64,000 nucleotides of DNA, taken from positions 188,001-252,000 of the forward strand of contig WPIO01000199.1 in NCBI GenBank assembly GCA_009760855.2, in the 5' to 3' direction. Origin of the DNA: Cristatella mucedo (Eukaryota; Bryozoa; Phylactolaemata; Cristatellidae). Below are positions 1-10,096 of the stretch, piece after piece (position 1 is the stretch's first letter; every line of letters begins with the position of its first letter). The notes beneath the pieces are model-generated. The model was not told the DNA's origin and ran no database searches. It worked only from the letters and a program-made list of their open reading frames with translations. Both the position numbers and the translations under genes were made by a program.

Positions 1-395
1 AGCGATGCTTGTCCAGGCTCGTTGTTTTTGTCATCAAGAGTTAGCTAATGCTTTGAACTAGGGTTTTCCATGCACTGGAAAGTAGTATAATAAATTTTGA
101 ATTTAGGATATTCAAAATATGTTATTCAACTTTATTCTAAATATTCTTGATGAAAATATTAAAATTATTATTACATATCATTGAGAGATTGTCATTACAG
201 CATGTAAAGAACAAAAGCTAGCCCGTTTAATATTCCTAATTTGAATCCATACTGTAATGTTATAGTTTAGCTATGGCGGTATAGAGCAGGGAGTTTTAGC
301 GATCCACTGCAATATACCCTAAGAAAAAAATTTGAATCTGAAATCAGGAGTTTAAACTCAGAATTTAAGTTAGTATTAGAGCACCGCCACCGTTA

Positions 396-632
396 TAAGG
401 TACCACTGCTACTTCCATGCTACTCGCTACCTCAGCTGCTCTCCTGACTCTGCAATGCTTCCCACTTTCTCTTTGTTGCGTGAGACGAAGTCTGTTGGCT
501 ACTGAATGCATACAGAAAGCGGCTTAGGCTGTGAGTGTGCTACACAAAATTCTCCTGCGTAACACCCACATGTTCTTTATGACTTTGTGGAGTTACATAC
601 GGAGATACATTACATTACCGAGCAAACTACAC
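396..632 (+). mobile_element. LINE family A, 3' end fragment (A0)
   Basis: This stretch matches, with scattered mismatches, the 3' untranslated end of the longer family A copy at 29510-29730, including the segments CTCTCCTGACTCTGC and GACGAAGTCTGTTGGC. It ends in the family's 3' tail, a short ATACATTAC-type repeat. It has no coding part, so it is a severely 5'-truncated insertion, as is usual for target-primed reverse transcription. I see nothing else in 1-395. Confidence 0.75.
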
Positions 633-3600
633 GCCACTTTGCTATTAGTGCTATTAGTTCAGTCCATCAAAATGAATTACTGAAGAACGCTAGCATAATG
701 CTGGAAACTTTGTGTGAACACATGAAAGATATGCAACAATGTGGATTGCTGCAGTAGACTGTGTATTTACATAACATTTGCTGGAGAATGCCCAATTGGT
801 ATGACTTGCAATTGGCATGCCATGTAACTTATAAAGATGGTGAACGACTAAAATATTTTCAAATTTGAGCTTAAAACCATTAATTTTATGTATACATTTG
901 TTTTCTCACATTGGATTTTGGTGGATTGGGGTGATTGAAAGTATCTTTGGGGCACACTACACTTAAATATGTGCCTCTCGAATGGTCTCCTTTGATACTT
1001 TTTAACATGACTCCCGTCACAGCTGGGTCATCAAAAAAGTCTATAACTATCGCCAAGTGCACAACTTAATCGTGACATCAGAAACCATTGGGATTGGACT
1101 AGCTCTCTGATGGACACACTCAGGTACTCAGAACCTATGTATGTATTCAGGCTGATTACGAATGGAATATGAGCATAAGCTTGACAAGTTCCCTGATAGA
1201 ATGCAAGGCTTGCATTATCCACTTAATCATAAATTCAAATGAATATCGAGTAGAACCACCATCGCAATAGTTAAGTCAGATAGAGTCAATGTAGGCAGCT
1301 TAGGCACCCATCGCCGAGTTATCGTGCTTGCAGGTTTTGTTTAAAAGCATGCACTTACCATGCAAGCTGCATTCTTCATTTGCATATGATATGCTGGCAG
1401 CACATGAGCCAATCATCTGCGTACAAAGTGTACACCTTCAAAATGGATATCTTTAAGACATGATTTTATAAGGTCAGCTATCAACAGACACCGAGTTAAG
1501 TTTTTACCTGCCACCACGCAGGTTGGCAAACCAATGTGCCCCAGTATTTATTCTACTGGCAGCCATTGCTACTGACCAAGGTGCAGACTGCAGATCTGTA
1601 CAAATATTTTGGGCAACTTTCTAACCGCGATGATAGCGCCCGATACCCATGCGACCTTGAGCACCAGGTTTCTGCAGTATCACAAAGTAAAGCTTGCAAA
1701 ATACCTCTTAAAAGGTGATTAAGATATCAGATAATTATATCTTGCTTACACGTTCATTTGCCATTAAAAGCTAAAAATAAATTTAGCGACAACTACTAGG
1801 TTCCCCCATAAAGAGAGAGCAATGGACAAAGTTATCTGCTGATTGAAGCTGCATCTGCCGAGCAGGAAGGAAGAGTGACCACAATACCAAAACCGTACCA
1901 GCATGACCAAACCACGTCGTCATAGAAAGACTGGTATAGAGCAAAGGACTGCCGATTAATGCCAAAGTCAAATTTTACTCAATTGGCTACACGGATTGTA
2001 ATGATGACTAAGACCAATAATGAATCCTTAAAATATAAGAGCTAGTGATTAAGATTACAAGAAGTTTATCCACATTTTAATCATAAGAAACCGGATTTTA
2101 GAGTCTACATATGCAACGATTATCACAAGCTACATTCACCGTAATTTTAGCGACTAACTTCAGCTCAGAAGCAGCTATGGCATGTTCGTGACTAAATCGT
2201 ATTTCTAGACACCGATGAATAAACGACAGATATGCATACACGTGCAAGAATCCGAATACCGACCAGATTATAGCTGACTTTCCTTATTGCAACATACAAT
2301 TGAGTTAAATTAGCTGCTGCCATGCTTATTATTTGCCTGCAATTAACATCGATAATGGCCCGGGGGCCGAATCCCTGTAGAAGTCATTCCAACTGTGATA
2401 GGTAGGACATCTTGTATTTCAGAAGCCGTGCAAAGTAAAGCAACTGAATCGTGATTGTACTTAATTCTAGACCAAATTACTATTCCCTCTGAGCTCGGTG
2501 TCAATGCAGCTCGAGACGACTGTGTCAATCAACCAATGCATTTAGGAAATAGCTGCTGCAACACCCTATCCAAATAGTTCCCGCTTAGTAGTCCCAGGAG
2601 AGGACCTCAGAAATATGCACATGATATATGACGAGACTTATAAACAACAAACGTAAAGGCATGGGTTGAAATCTTATGTATTTGACTTAATTCTGAGGGA
2701 AGCACCTCGTTTGATCAAGTGATTTATTTGAATACAGGTGTGTTGCATGAACACTAAAATGCAAAATTAGCTGGCAGCCGTTAAAGCCACATGATGCATA
2801 CTGATCACTTAGTCTTTGGCTAAAAGAAAACTATTGCAACATATGAAGTCAGTACAAGCACTCAGCTGAATAAGTCTAGGGGGATGGAAAACATGTTCAA
2901 GCAAGTAAGCCCAATAATTATTAATATGCAAAAGGGTTTCTCGATGGTTCTATTGTTCAAGCACTAAGCCAATAACACTTCAACACTGCCAGGAGTGTAA
3001 CATCTTCACGATTTCGTCATTCGCTGGCTGATCCCCTTATTTCTCACTTCTCGTTTACCGCAATCGCTTTCCAGAGTGTGGATTGGAAGAAAAGAACGAT
3101 TTGCAAAGCAGCCTGAGAGAAATCAATCTCTATCAATATCCGAGTGACGTTTATAGTTATATCAGTGGGTTCGAGCCTACGACCCTGATCGCAAAAGGCT
3201 AGCACCTCATCTCTGGATAATCGAGGGTCATACCATCGGCATTTCTGACAAAACTCGAATAGATAGGACCACCTCAAACCATTTGGTAAACTTGTCTTTA
3301 GTTCGTGCGTTACATAGAAACTAGGAACTCGCGACTGAGATTGCGAAATCCCCCGACTCGATGATTTATAAGAAACTAAAGCAAAAACCTGCCTCGTACA
3401 GCATCTGCTGCATATATGTAAATTATCCTTAGGTGATCATACCTGCTGTGCTAACAGCATTTTCTTTTACAAAAATCATTGACATACTATCCCCACAGCA
3501 TATGTACAGTGCACAAGGAGAGATTTAGCTTCCTTAGGGAGCAATAAGAATACCACAACAAATACTATTTACATTCCCAGCTTGAGGTGTGCAAATTTGT

Positions 3601-3735
3601 TCGTGCTCAATCCTACGACAGATGATCTCCTTTGCCTCTGTACTTTCATGTTACTGTCACAAAAGTCATAGGTGCATGCACTCGTCTAAATAAGTGTAGA
3701 ACCTTGGTCGGCATTTTTGTAGGTTACCCGTCCTA
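633..3735. other. No recognisable feature
   Basis: About 3.1 kb of AT-rich sequence. All open frames are short (under 80 codons), unlike any family I recognise, and none sits between convincing splice signals. No similarity to the other repeats of this window was seen. It may be intronic, intergenic or very old repeat DNA. Confidence 0.5.
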
Positions 3736-3737
3736 TG

Positions 3738-4778
3738 CTAACGATGAAGTGTAATGAAGGACGAATCATAGGGACCCACTAAATCTGTCCTATATAGGCT
3801 AGTTTTTAAGTTCTTTTTAAATGAGGTCAAGTCAGGGGATGTTCTGACGTTAGTCGGGAGGGAATTCCAGGCTTTGGGAGCATACGAACTAAATGCACGG
3901 TCTCCAAAGAATTTGAGGATTGTAGGAGGTATTGGTAAAGTGTCGGATTCCGAAAAGCCGGTGGTACGATGCTTGGCCTATAGGGAGATTAGATCTGAGA
4001 GATAGTCTGGAGCCAAAGAATTAAGTGACCTAAAGGTGAGAGACAAAACTTTGAAGTCAATCCATTTCTTGACTGATAGCCAGTGCAGGTCGTCGAGAAG
4101 TAGCCTGATGTCGCAATCGCGAGGCTCACAACAGACAAGCCTAGCTATGGAGTTTTGTTTTGCACTCGCTGTAAACGCCTGATCGCACATGCTGGTAGGC
4201 CAGTAAGCAGTGAGTCATAGATGTCGAGACCGGATGACACGAATGTGTGGACCAACTTGGACGTTGTATCCTTATCTCAACAAGCCCGAATTTAAGCAAT
4301 GTTACATGGCTGAAAGTAGACAGATTCGACTGTAGAGCTGGTGTGGTAGTCTAACGAGATGTAACATTAGAACGTGAAACCTAGATTTAAAGCAGATTCA
4401 ACAGGAGATATGCTGGCTGAGCCAATTTTGAGCGACATCCTTTCCAATTTGTGAATCACACTGGGTTTGCCCGTAACTATTAAGCTAGTGTTATCATCGC
4501 TCAGTTTTAGAAAATATGCTGCCATGCATGTGGGGATGTCATCAATACATGCAGCAAGTAAGTTGAGAGAATTTGAGGTGCTCGAAGGCTGGGAGGGATC
4601 AAAGCAAAGGTACAACTGAGTGTCATCCCAATAGAAGTGAAAGCCTGGATTGTGCATGGCAATCACATCAGCAAGAGGCAGAGTATAAACCGTGAAAACA
4701 ACCAGACCTATCACGAAGCCCTGAGGTACGCCATATTTCAGAGGTACCTCGGATGATCTTTGCCCATTCCTATCAATA
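3738..4778 (-). mobile_element. LINE family B copy B1 (CR1/L2/Rex1-like), reverse transcriptase part
   Basis: Read on the minus strand this carries the C-terminal half of a non-LTR reverse transcriptase. Near 4630 the catalytic box is YWDD instead of YADD (FHFYWDDTQLYLCFDP). The stretch IDFKVLSLTFRSLNSLAP lies near 4000-4080. Frameshifts and stops break the frame, and the second position of the catalytic box is changed, so it is dead. The right edge (5' side of the element) stops inside the RT domain at about 4778, where repeat C begins. The CR1/L2/Rex1 placement rests on motif style only; a tree of RT domains would be needed to name the clade. Confidence 0.85.
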
Positions 4779-5236
4779 CTCTACAGTTCATTTAACTAGA
4801 CATAAAAGAAACGTAGCCCTATTTGAAGGAAGCACCTCAAAGAGTCGCGTTTTTGTGCCCCAACTCTGGAAAGTGACATCAAGAGTTGAGTGATGCAGGC
4901 ATCATAGGCTTTCCCACATATGCAAAGAATGCCATCAATCCTCATTCGGAGTCGGAGGGAGGACAGGGGGCAGCATTTCAGCAACCTGGGCGGCCGACAT
5001 CCCTATGCCCACCGACCGTCACCGTGCCAAACTATCTCTTGGTTCAATTTGATGAGCAGTAGCCGAGCTCGTGTCGCATAAGCCCGATGATTTTGTACTA
5101 AAATGCGAATGAATTTCGGATCTATCTTAGCCTACACGGACAACTTCCGGTGTTGCCCATACATACAAAGTTTGCCGGTTTGGTCCCATCGATGAAAATG
5201 TGACTCAGCCATTACAGAAACGTCACGTCAAAAAAG

Positions 5237-5305
5237 CTGCGATTCGCCTTCATCAAGCATTGCCACCTCATCAATTGTGATTCTGAATCCTTTCAACTTT
5301 AAATT
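5237..5305 (-). pseudogene. Candidate 23-codon exon in repeat C, copy C1
   Basis: A 69-base stretch open in the same frame as its counterpart at 9614-9682, encoding NLKLKGFRITIDEVAML and a few more residues. It follows a splice-acceptor-like TAG. The donor position reads CAG|CT here, so splicing would fail if this is an exon. The core RITIDE..ML.EG is identical in both copies, with no gaps or stops. Most other differences change the amino acid, so selection is not shown. The protein family is not recognised. Confidence 0.3.
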
Positions 5306-5348
5306 CTACGCGACCCAAAAGTCGCATGCTCACTGTAGAAACTACTTA

Positions 5349-5520
5349 GTGAGCTGTGATAGCACACTAGGTAAGGCGTTGCTTTCGCGACCTCGGGCCA
5401 GAGGTCTTGCCCTGGATTCCTGAGGTGGGCTATTCATTATCGCCACAGCAAGCAGTGGTGATAGCCATAAAGGCTCTTCGGTCGCTATGCAAAAAGACGC
5501 AGTTTAATCAGCTAGGATTT
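5349..5520 (+). mobile_element. tRNA-derived SINE, copy S1
   Basis: Head GTGAGCTGTGATAGCACACT then AGGTAAGGCG resembles a tRNA D-arm/box A. The box B region is degraded (GGATTCCTG). The body GTGGTGATAGCCATAAAGG followed by CTCTTCGGTCGCTATGCAAAA is shared almost word for word by four other copies in the window. The matching point of copy C2 (about 9715-9728) lacks this segment, so the insertion is visible as filled against empty site. The short repeat TACTTA on both sides could be the target duplication. Transcription by RNA polymerase III and LINE-driven movement are inferred from the SINE class, not shown here. Confidence 0.8.
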
Positions 5521-5905
5521 ACTATTTGTACTTACTTATTTCAAGACGAAGTAGGCCTGCCCTTCTTAATCGAGCTCTAGCTACGATCAGCGATATCTGC
5601 TTCCTATGTGAAATCTCTGAAGTTTTGTCGTGAGCTCTGCCGACTTCGAGCAGCACTTGAGCATTACTGCATTTTATTCTACAGTACGATGCCTAACCGG
5701 AGCATGCAAACCTGAAGTGGTGAAGGGCGAATTACACGTGCATTAATGCAAACTTTGTACAAAGCTTCTTTGCACTATCCACGTATATAGAGGCTTGCGT
5801 ACATGCAATGATGTGTGTGCCGTAAAACCTGCACATTGCCAAAAGCCAGAAGGGTTATTGGACCCCAGAATTGAACATTCATTTGAAGTTTCATGCAGCT
5901 GTATT

Positions 5906-6949
5906 CAAGGAGATCCCGTTAGACGCATGAATGACACTAGAGAGGTATGAGGCTAAATTTTAATTATTTACCTTCTCTAATCAAATAAGGTCTATCTGGA
6001 AGGCACATTTAGCCGTACAAACATGATATAAAATATGCAAACAAGCACATACAAAACATCTGTAACATTTAGTCCCACGCGATACACACGACCACGAATG
6101 TGAATAGAGAAATGTAAATCTGAATTCTGTCCTGATACTTTTCTGGTAGAAATTGCTTAAGGGATGTCTAGAGTGAAATTCTAGTTTCGAACACAATTCG
6201 AACACAAACTCAAACTATCGTGCTGATGCATCAAGCTGGCTGTTTTGCTTTCATTGGGATGCACTCGTCCACCATGTTATAGATTTAGGATGGCCGTTGG
6301 TTTGGCTGTAGCTGCTCAGTCCTCACTCAATAGAGTTGCAACACTCAAGGCACGAACAGATATATATATATTTTTTCGACAGTCTTTTCGAGGACGATGG
6401 ATTCATTGGTCTGCCTACGCCACCCCAAGTAGATGCAACCTTACTATAGTAGATACTGTCGTATCGTAGGAGAAACTTCAGCATTGAATATAACCAAGAT
6501 GGTGACTGGGACTGCAATATGATGCTAAACAGCTTTGACCTCAGTCAGAAGGGAAGGCTAGAACAGAAGGAACGCCCCAATTCCTGCCCAACAAATGGAT
6601 TTGGACTTAGAGTGAGAGTGCTTTTCCGACGTCAGAGCTGCGGCTCCTGGAACCACATCAGTATACGTGACAAAAGACTGCTGGATTGAAGATGTGCTTT
6701 AACTTCTTAGGCTCCTTCCAAACCTAAATACCTGGAACAGCAGTGACCCGTACTGTTCATTTACCTGTCCCACTCATTTGTAAAATACTGAGGCAATCAG
6801 AGCCAGTCCTGGCCATCATGCTTGCAAGGTAACTGGCCATCACAAGTTTACAGGTACTGTGCAAGTTGCTCAACGCCAGGCACGGCGAAGCCGTTCGTCT
6901 GCATGGCACGGCTATATTGCGGGATCCATTTTTTGGAATCTAACTGTTT
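5906..6949. other. No gene seen; one old repeat fragment
   Basis: No convincing coding exon. The stretch about 6545-6665 is similar at DNA level to 19315-19435 (shared blocks such as ATTCCTGCCCAACAA), so it belongs to an old dispersed repeat or a diverged duplicated segment. The similarity is not preserved as a common reading frame. Confidence 0.4.
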
Positions 6950-7065
6950 ACCTATACCTCGCTGGTACAAACCTCGAATCGGTTAGAGGCCATGCCTTGA
7001 GTTCCTATACTCCCAAATCTTGGAGCACACTCCTGAATTCCATCACGGTATCTCCTGACTAATGG
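6950..7065 (+). mobile_element. LINE family B remnant, C-terminal RT coding scrap
   Basis: One frame reads TNLESVRGHALSSYTPKSW, followed by a few residues ending SPD. This aligns residue for residue with the very C-terminus of the family B protein elsewhere (TNLKSFGDRAFSSYAPTAW at about 17090-17180, minus). No flanking family B sequence is preserved, so this is an old isolated fragment. About 7066-7640 shows no supportable feature. Confidence 0.55.
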
Positions 7066-7640
7066 CAAATTGATAGTCAGCAAATGAAAGTGGACCAGGC
7101 CAATCAATCAAACCAATCAGCCACTGGAAAATTATCTGGCATTTGCATAGTGCTCACTGCAGTTCTACATCAATGGAGTAAATATAGCTGTGACAACTCT
7201 GTGTGTCTGTCTGGCTGCCACCACAGACGTATCAAAGTTGATTTTATCGTCTTGGCCAAGTGGTCAGACGGCTGTTTAGCAACAAGGGGAAACTAGATTG
7301 CATGCAGATGCCAATGTCTGTTTACACCTGACATTGTAAGTACCAATTGGCTCCGACCAGCCCATGGGCACAAACTGTGCATCACGTGTAGTAGGAGCCC
7401 AATTGGAGAATGAGGGGCTGCACAGACATGCATAGGTGGCCGGCTGGGTGATACAGCATGGCCAATACCAGCTAAAGTCTTTGCAAGGCTACCATATGTA
7501 AGGCAGGTCAGAACTAGTGACAAGTGCATGCCCAAAGCTCAAGGCAGGGTAAAAATACAGCACTGGGAATGATAGCTCCATACAGCTCTGCCTGCCTAAA
7601 AAGTGCTATGCTCCCTCCTGCTGCTGCTTGGGGCCATGCA

Positions 7641-7811
7641 ACTGTTCGATAGAAACACTATTCGACAATGCAGCTCTTCAGCTGGGCTTGCAGCTGCCAC
7701 CTCGAAGCCACTGCCCTGCTGCTACATACCAGCCTCCTGGGTACGCTCATGCACGACATTGGATTGTGGACTTTCGCCCATGCTTGTGCGCAATGTTAGA
7801 CTGATGCTGTT
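7641..7811 (-). pseudogene. Partial duplicate of an FN3 exon plus adjoining intron
   Basis: Matches 15080-15245 at high identity over about 165 bases. On the minus strand, 7811-7730 is the 3' third of an FN3 exon (ISLTLRTSMGESPQSNVVHE, ending TQEA). It then shares the splice donor GTATGT at 7729 and about 85 bases of intron. Because intron is included, the copy was made at DNA level and not from spliced RNA. The reading frame of the exon part is still open. The 5' two thirds of the exon are missing: at 7812 the sequence passes directly into a LINE B 3' tip. It may be a decayed exon of a tandem FN3 gene or a stray fragment. Confidence 0.65.
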
Positions 7812-7812
7812 A

Positions 7813-7875
7813 ATTTTGAGTTCTCTCGGGGCACTTTATCGAGTGAGTTAATACTATTATTGTTATTACTATCAT
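7813..7875 (+). mobile_element. LINE family B 3' tip
   Basis: The bases after the FN3 fragment, GAGTTCTCTCGGGGCACTTT and ATCGAGTG, followed by an ATT-rich run, equal the last 45 or so bases and microsatellite tail of family B (compare 21785-21835). Only the tip is present, an extreme 5' truncation. Confidence 0.65.
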
Positions 7876-8198
7876 CATTAAAATGATCCCGGTTAATTGT
7901 ATACAACAATCAACCTCGTTAACAGTATTCTTTGTCCGTTATTGTCAGGTTAAAGAATGTCAGCCTCAAATTCCTGGACGGAGATCCTTTGCATTACGAG
8001 AAGTCAGCTACAGTTCGTGAGCGAATCAGCTTGAGTCACTGCTTTGATGTGTAGAGCATGTTTGCATGTATGGTGATAACGAGTTTGTAAGCCTGCATCT
8101 CAGAGCTGTGGCTAAATGAACCTCTAGTTGTTGTTACTATTACTAGGAATAACAGAAACTAAGCCCTATTTGAAGGATGCACCTCAAATAGTCACATT

Positions 8199-9300
8199 TG
8201 TAACGCCGAAGGCTCGGCAGTGTGGGCTTGACCTGCCACTTACCTAGCGGCGTAACCTAGGGCCTTCTGCCGTTCGGTGAGTGCCTATGCTCAATAAGCT
8301 GGCCGCCACGAAACGAGCGTTTATGACGCCGACCTGCTTACCGTAACTAAAGGGGGTCGTTAGTCGGCGGCGTGAATTGGAAAGCTAGACACACAAATTG
8401 GGGATTTTACTGAACTTTATTCGCAAGCGCACAAAATCACTGCGCGTCTAGCTAAGTTTTATCTCCACACTCCTCGCACGTTCTCAACAGCACCAACAAT
8501 CTTGTGGAGAGAATACTTCTCCACACTGAGCCCGTACCAGAGCCTAAACCCTAACCGGAGAACTAGGACTCGGTTTCCACGAGTGCGGCAGGAATACTAC
8601 ACACACGCCAACTACGTCTAGCTCGCACCGGCAAATCCCTATGCCGAGACCGCGTGCTAGCACACACACACAAAACACGAAAGAAACACAAAATGCCAGC
8701 TCGGGCGCGATACGACCGTAATTGGTGGAGTCCACCAAATTCTCCTAGCACTGTCTCGTCCTGTTCCGTCAATCGCCAGCGAACAGCCCGCCCTCATCCC
8801 TCGCTTTCAAATAAACGAGTCCAACGGCGTCGAAGTGCAGAGCCGGACAAAAGACAAGACCGAAAAGACACCTAGAGCGAGCGTCGCTCGACTCCTAATT
8901 ACTTAGCTGAGACAATGGGGCAAGAGCTTGGTGGTACTGGGCCCGTCACCTCGGCCCATTACGACAAGGAATTTATACCGTCACTACGCCACTGGGAGGG
9001 TACCTCTGTCCAGCTTGAATGGCAAATGGGTTCCAGACGATTTTTTCCTTGGAACGAGAGAAGACTGAGGTTACAGGCCAGCCAACATCTATGAGCAGGT
9101 CCCGCAGGTATCGGACCAATTCTAAAGGCCGAATCGCCACCGCTCGTGTCAGAGCTTCCTGGATTGCTCTTAAGCACTTCCTCTCTAACCGCACTGACGC
9201 TCCTCTCTGGCTCACTGCTCCAGGGCAAAGGGGTTCTTGCCCGCCTCCGAACAGCTCTTGTTCGCGATAAAATTCAGCCAAGGCCCGCAAGGCTGCTACG
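8199..9300 (-). mobile_element. Solo LTR, family L1 copy 1 (Ty3/gypsy-like ends)
   Basis: The block begins TGTAACGCCGAAGGCTCGGC and ends GGCTGCTACG. The second copy at 24340-25577 ends in the canonical CA, so the final base here is mutated. It is flanked by the 4-base direct repeat CATT (8195-8198 and 9301-9304). Copy C1 of the surrounding repeat lacks the block, giving an independent empty site. TG...CA ends, a 4-base target duplication and a length near 1.1 kb fit an LTR left by recombination between two LTRs. The minus strand is preferred because AATAAA lies at about 8410 in that direction and the other copy has a TATTTAAG box upstream. No internal gag/pol sequence is in the window, so the superfamily is an inference. 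Confidence 0.75.
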
Positions 9301-9613
9301 CATTCTTGTGTCCTAACTGTGGTAACTGACACCGAGAGTTTATTGGTGCAGGCATCATAGGCTTACCCACATACACAAATAATGCCATCAATCCTCATTC
9401 GGAGTCGGAGGGAGGTCAGGGTGCATTTGCCCCCCTCACTTACTAACAGCATTTTAGCAACCTGTGCGGCCGACATCCCTATGCCCACCGACCGTCACCG
9501 TGCAAAGCTATGTCTTAGTCCTATTTGATGAGCAGCTTCCGAGTTCATGTCTCATAAGCCCGGTGATTTTGCACAAAAAATAACACATGCACAAATGTAG
9601 AGTAAAAAACAAC

Positions 9614-9682
9614 CTGTAAGTCACCTTCACCAAGCATTTCCAGCTCATCAATTGTGATTCTGACTTCTTTAAACTTGACATT
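9614..9682 (-). other. Candidate 23-codon exon in repeat C, copy C2
   Basis: On the minus strand GACTTTTGTCTCATAG gives a plausible acceptor. It is followed by 69 open bases (NVKFKEVRITIDELEMLGEG then DLQ) and CAG|GTTGTT, a plausible donor, making a phase 0-0 exon. Copy C1 keeps length and frame but has lost the donor. No family is recognised; LGEG recalls a kinase glycine loop, but nothing else supports that. Downstream on the same strand, the segment around 9380-9465 is open up to TGTGG|GTAAGC and could be another exon. The matching C1 segment is frameshifted and has lost that donor. Confidence 0.3.
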
Positions 9683-10096
9683 CTATGAGACAAAAGTCGC
9701 AAGCTGGCTGTAGGAACTGCTCAGCCATTTCAAGACGAAGTAGGCTTGCCCTTATCAATCAAGTTCTAGCTATGATCAGCGTTAACTGTTTCCTACGAGA
9801 AATCTCTGAAATTTCTTCTTTTGAGCTCTGCCGACATATAACAGCACTTGAGCATTGCTGCATTTTATTCCATATTATGATGCCTAACCGTAGCTTGCAA
9901 ACCTTAAGTGGTGAAGGACAAATTGCAGGTGCATTAATGCAATCTTTGAACAAAGCTTCTTTGCACTATCTACGTATATAGAAGCTTGCATACATGCAAT
10001 GATGTGTTCACTGTATAACCTGTACATCGCCGTGAGCTCATTGACCCCTGAAGTTCATTGACCCCTGAATGGAAAACCTATTTGACGTTTCATGCA

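Larger units (their letters stand above)
4790..5905 (-). repeat. Low-copy repeat C, copy C1
   Basis: Aligns in the same orientation with 8140-10096 (copy C2) through several blocks: 4800-4830 with 8150-8198, 4880-5100 with 9330-9560, 5245-5340 with 9620-9715, and 5525-5905 with 9728-10096. Two large differences are later insertions, SINE S1 here and a solo LTR in C2. C1 also has about 110 extra bases near 5100-5230. The strand is given as minus because the best conserved open segment reads that way (see 5237-5305). It could be a duplicated piece of a host gene or an unrecognised transposon. No terminal repeats were found. Confidence 0.7.
8140..10096 (-). repeat. Low-copy repeat C, copy C2 (interrupted by a solo LTR)
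   Basis: Second copy of the repeat at 4790-5905. Sequence 8140-8198 continues at 9301 if the LTR is removed. It lacks the SINE carried by C1, and so preserves that empty site at about 9715-9728. Its right end at about 10096 meets the 3' tail of LINE A copy A1, while C1 continues with different sequence from about 5905. Confidence 0.7.

Noticed and set aside
7641-7729. Stop codon read as a disabling mutation in the FN3 duplicate
   Set aside because: The stop lies beyond the conserved GTATGT donor, in intron sequence, so it says nothing about exon function.
8973-9332. 119-codon minus frame inside the first solo LTR
   Set aside because: The second LTR copy has stops in the same frame and its similarity includes compensating indels. 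It lies in the presumed U3 region and matches no family.
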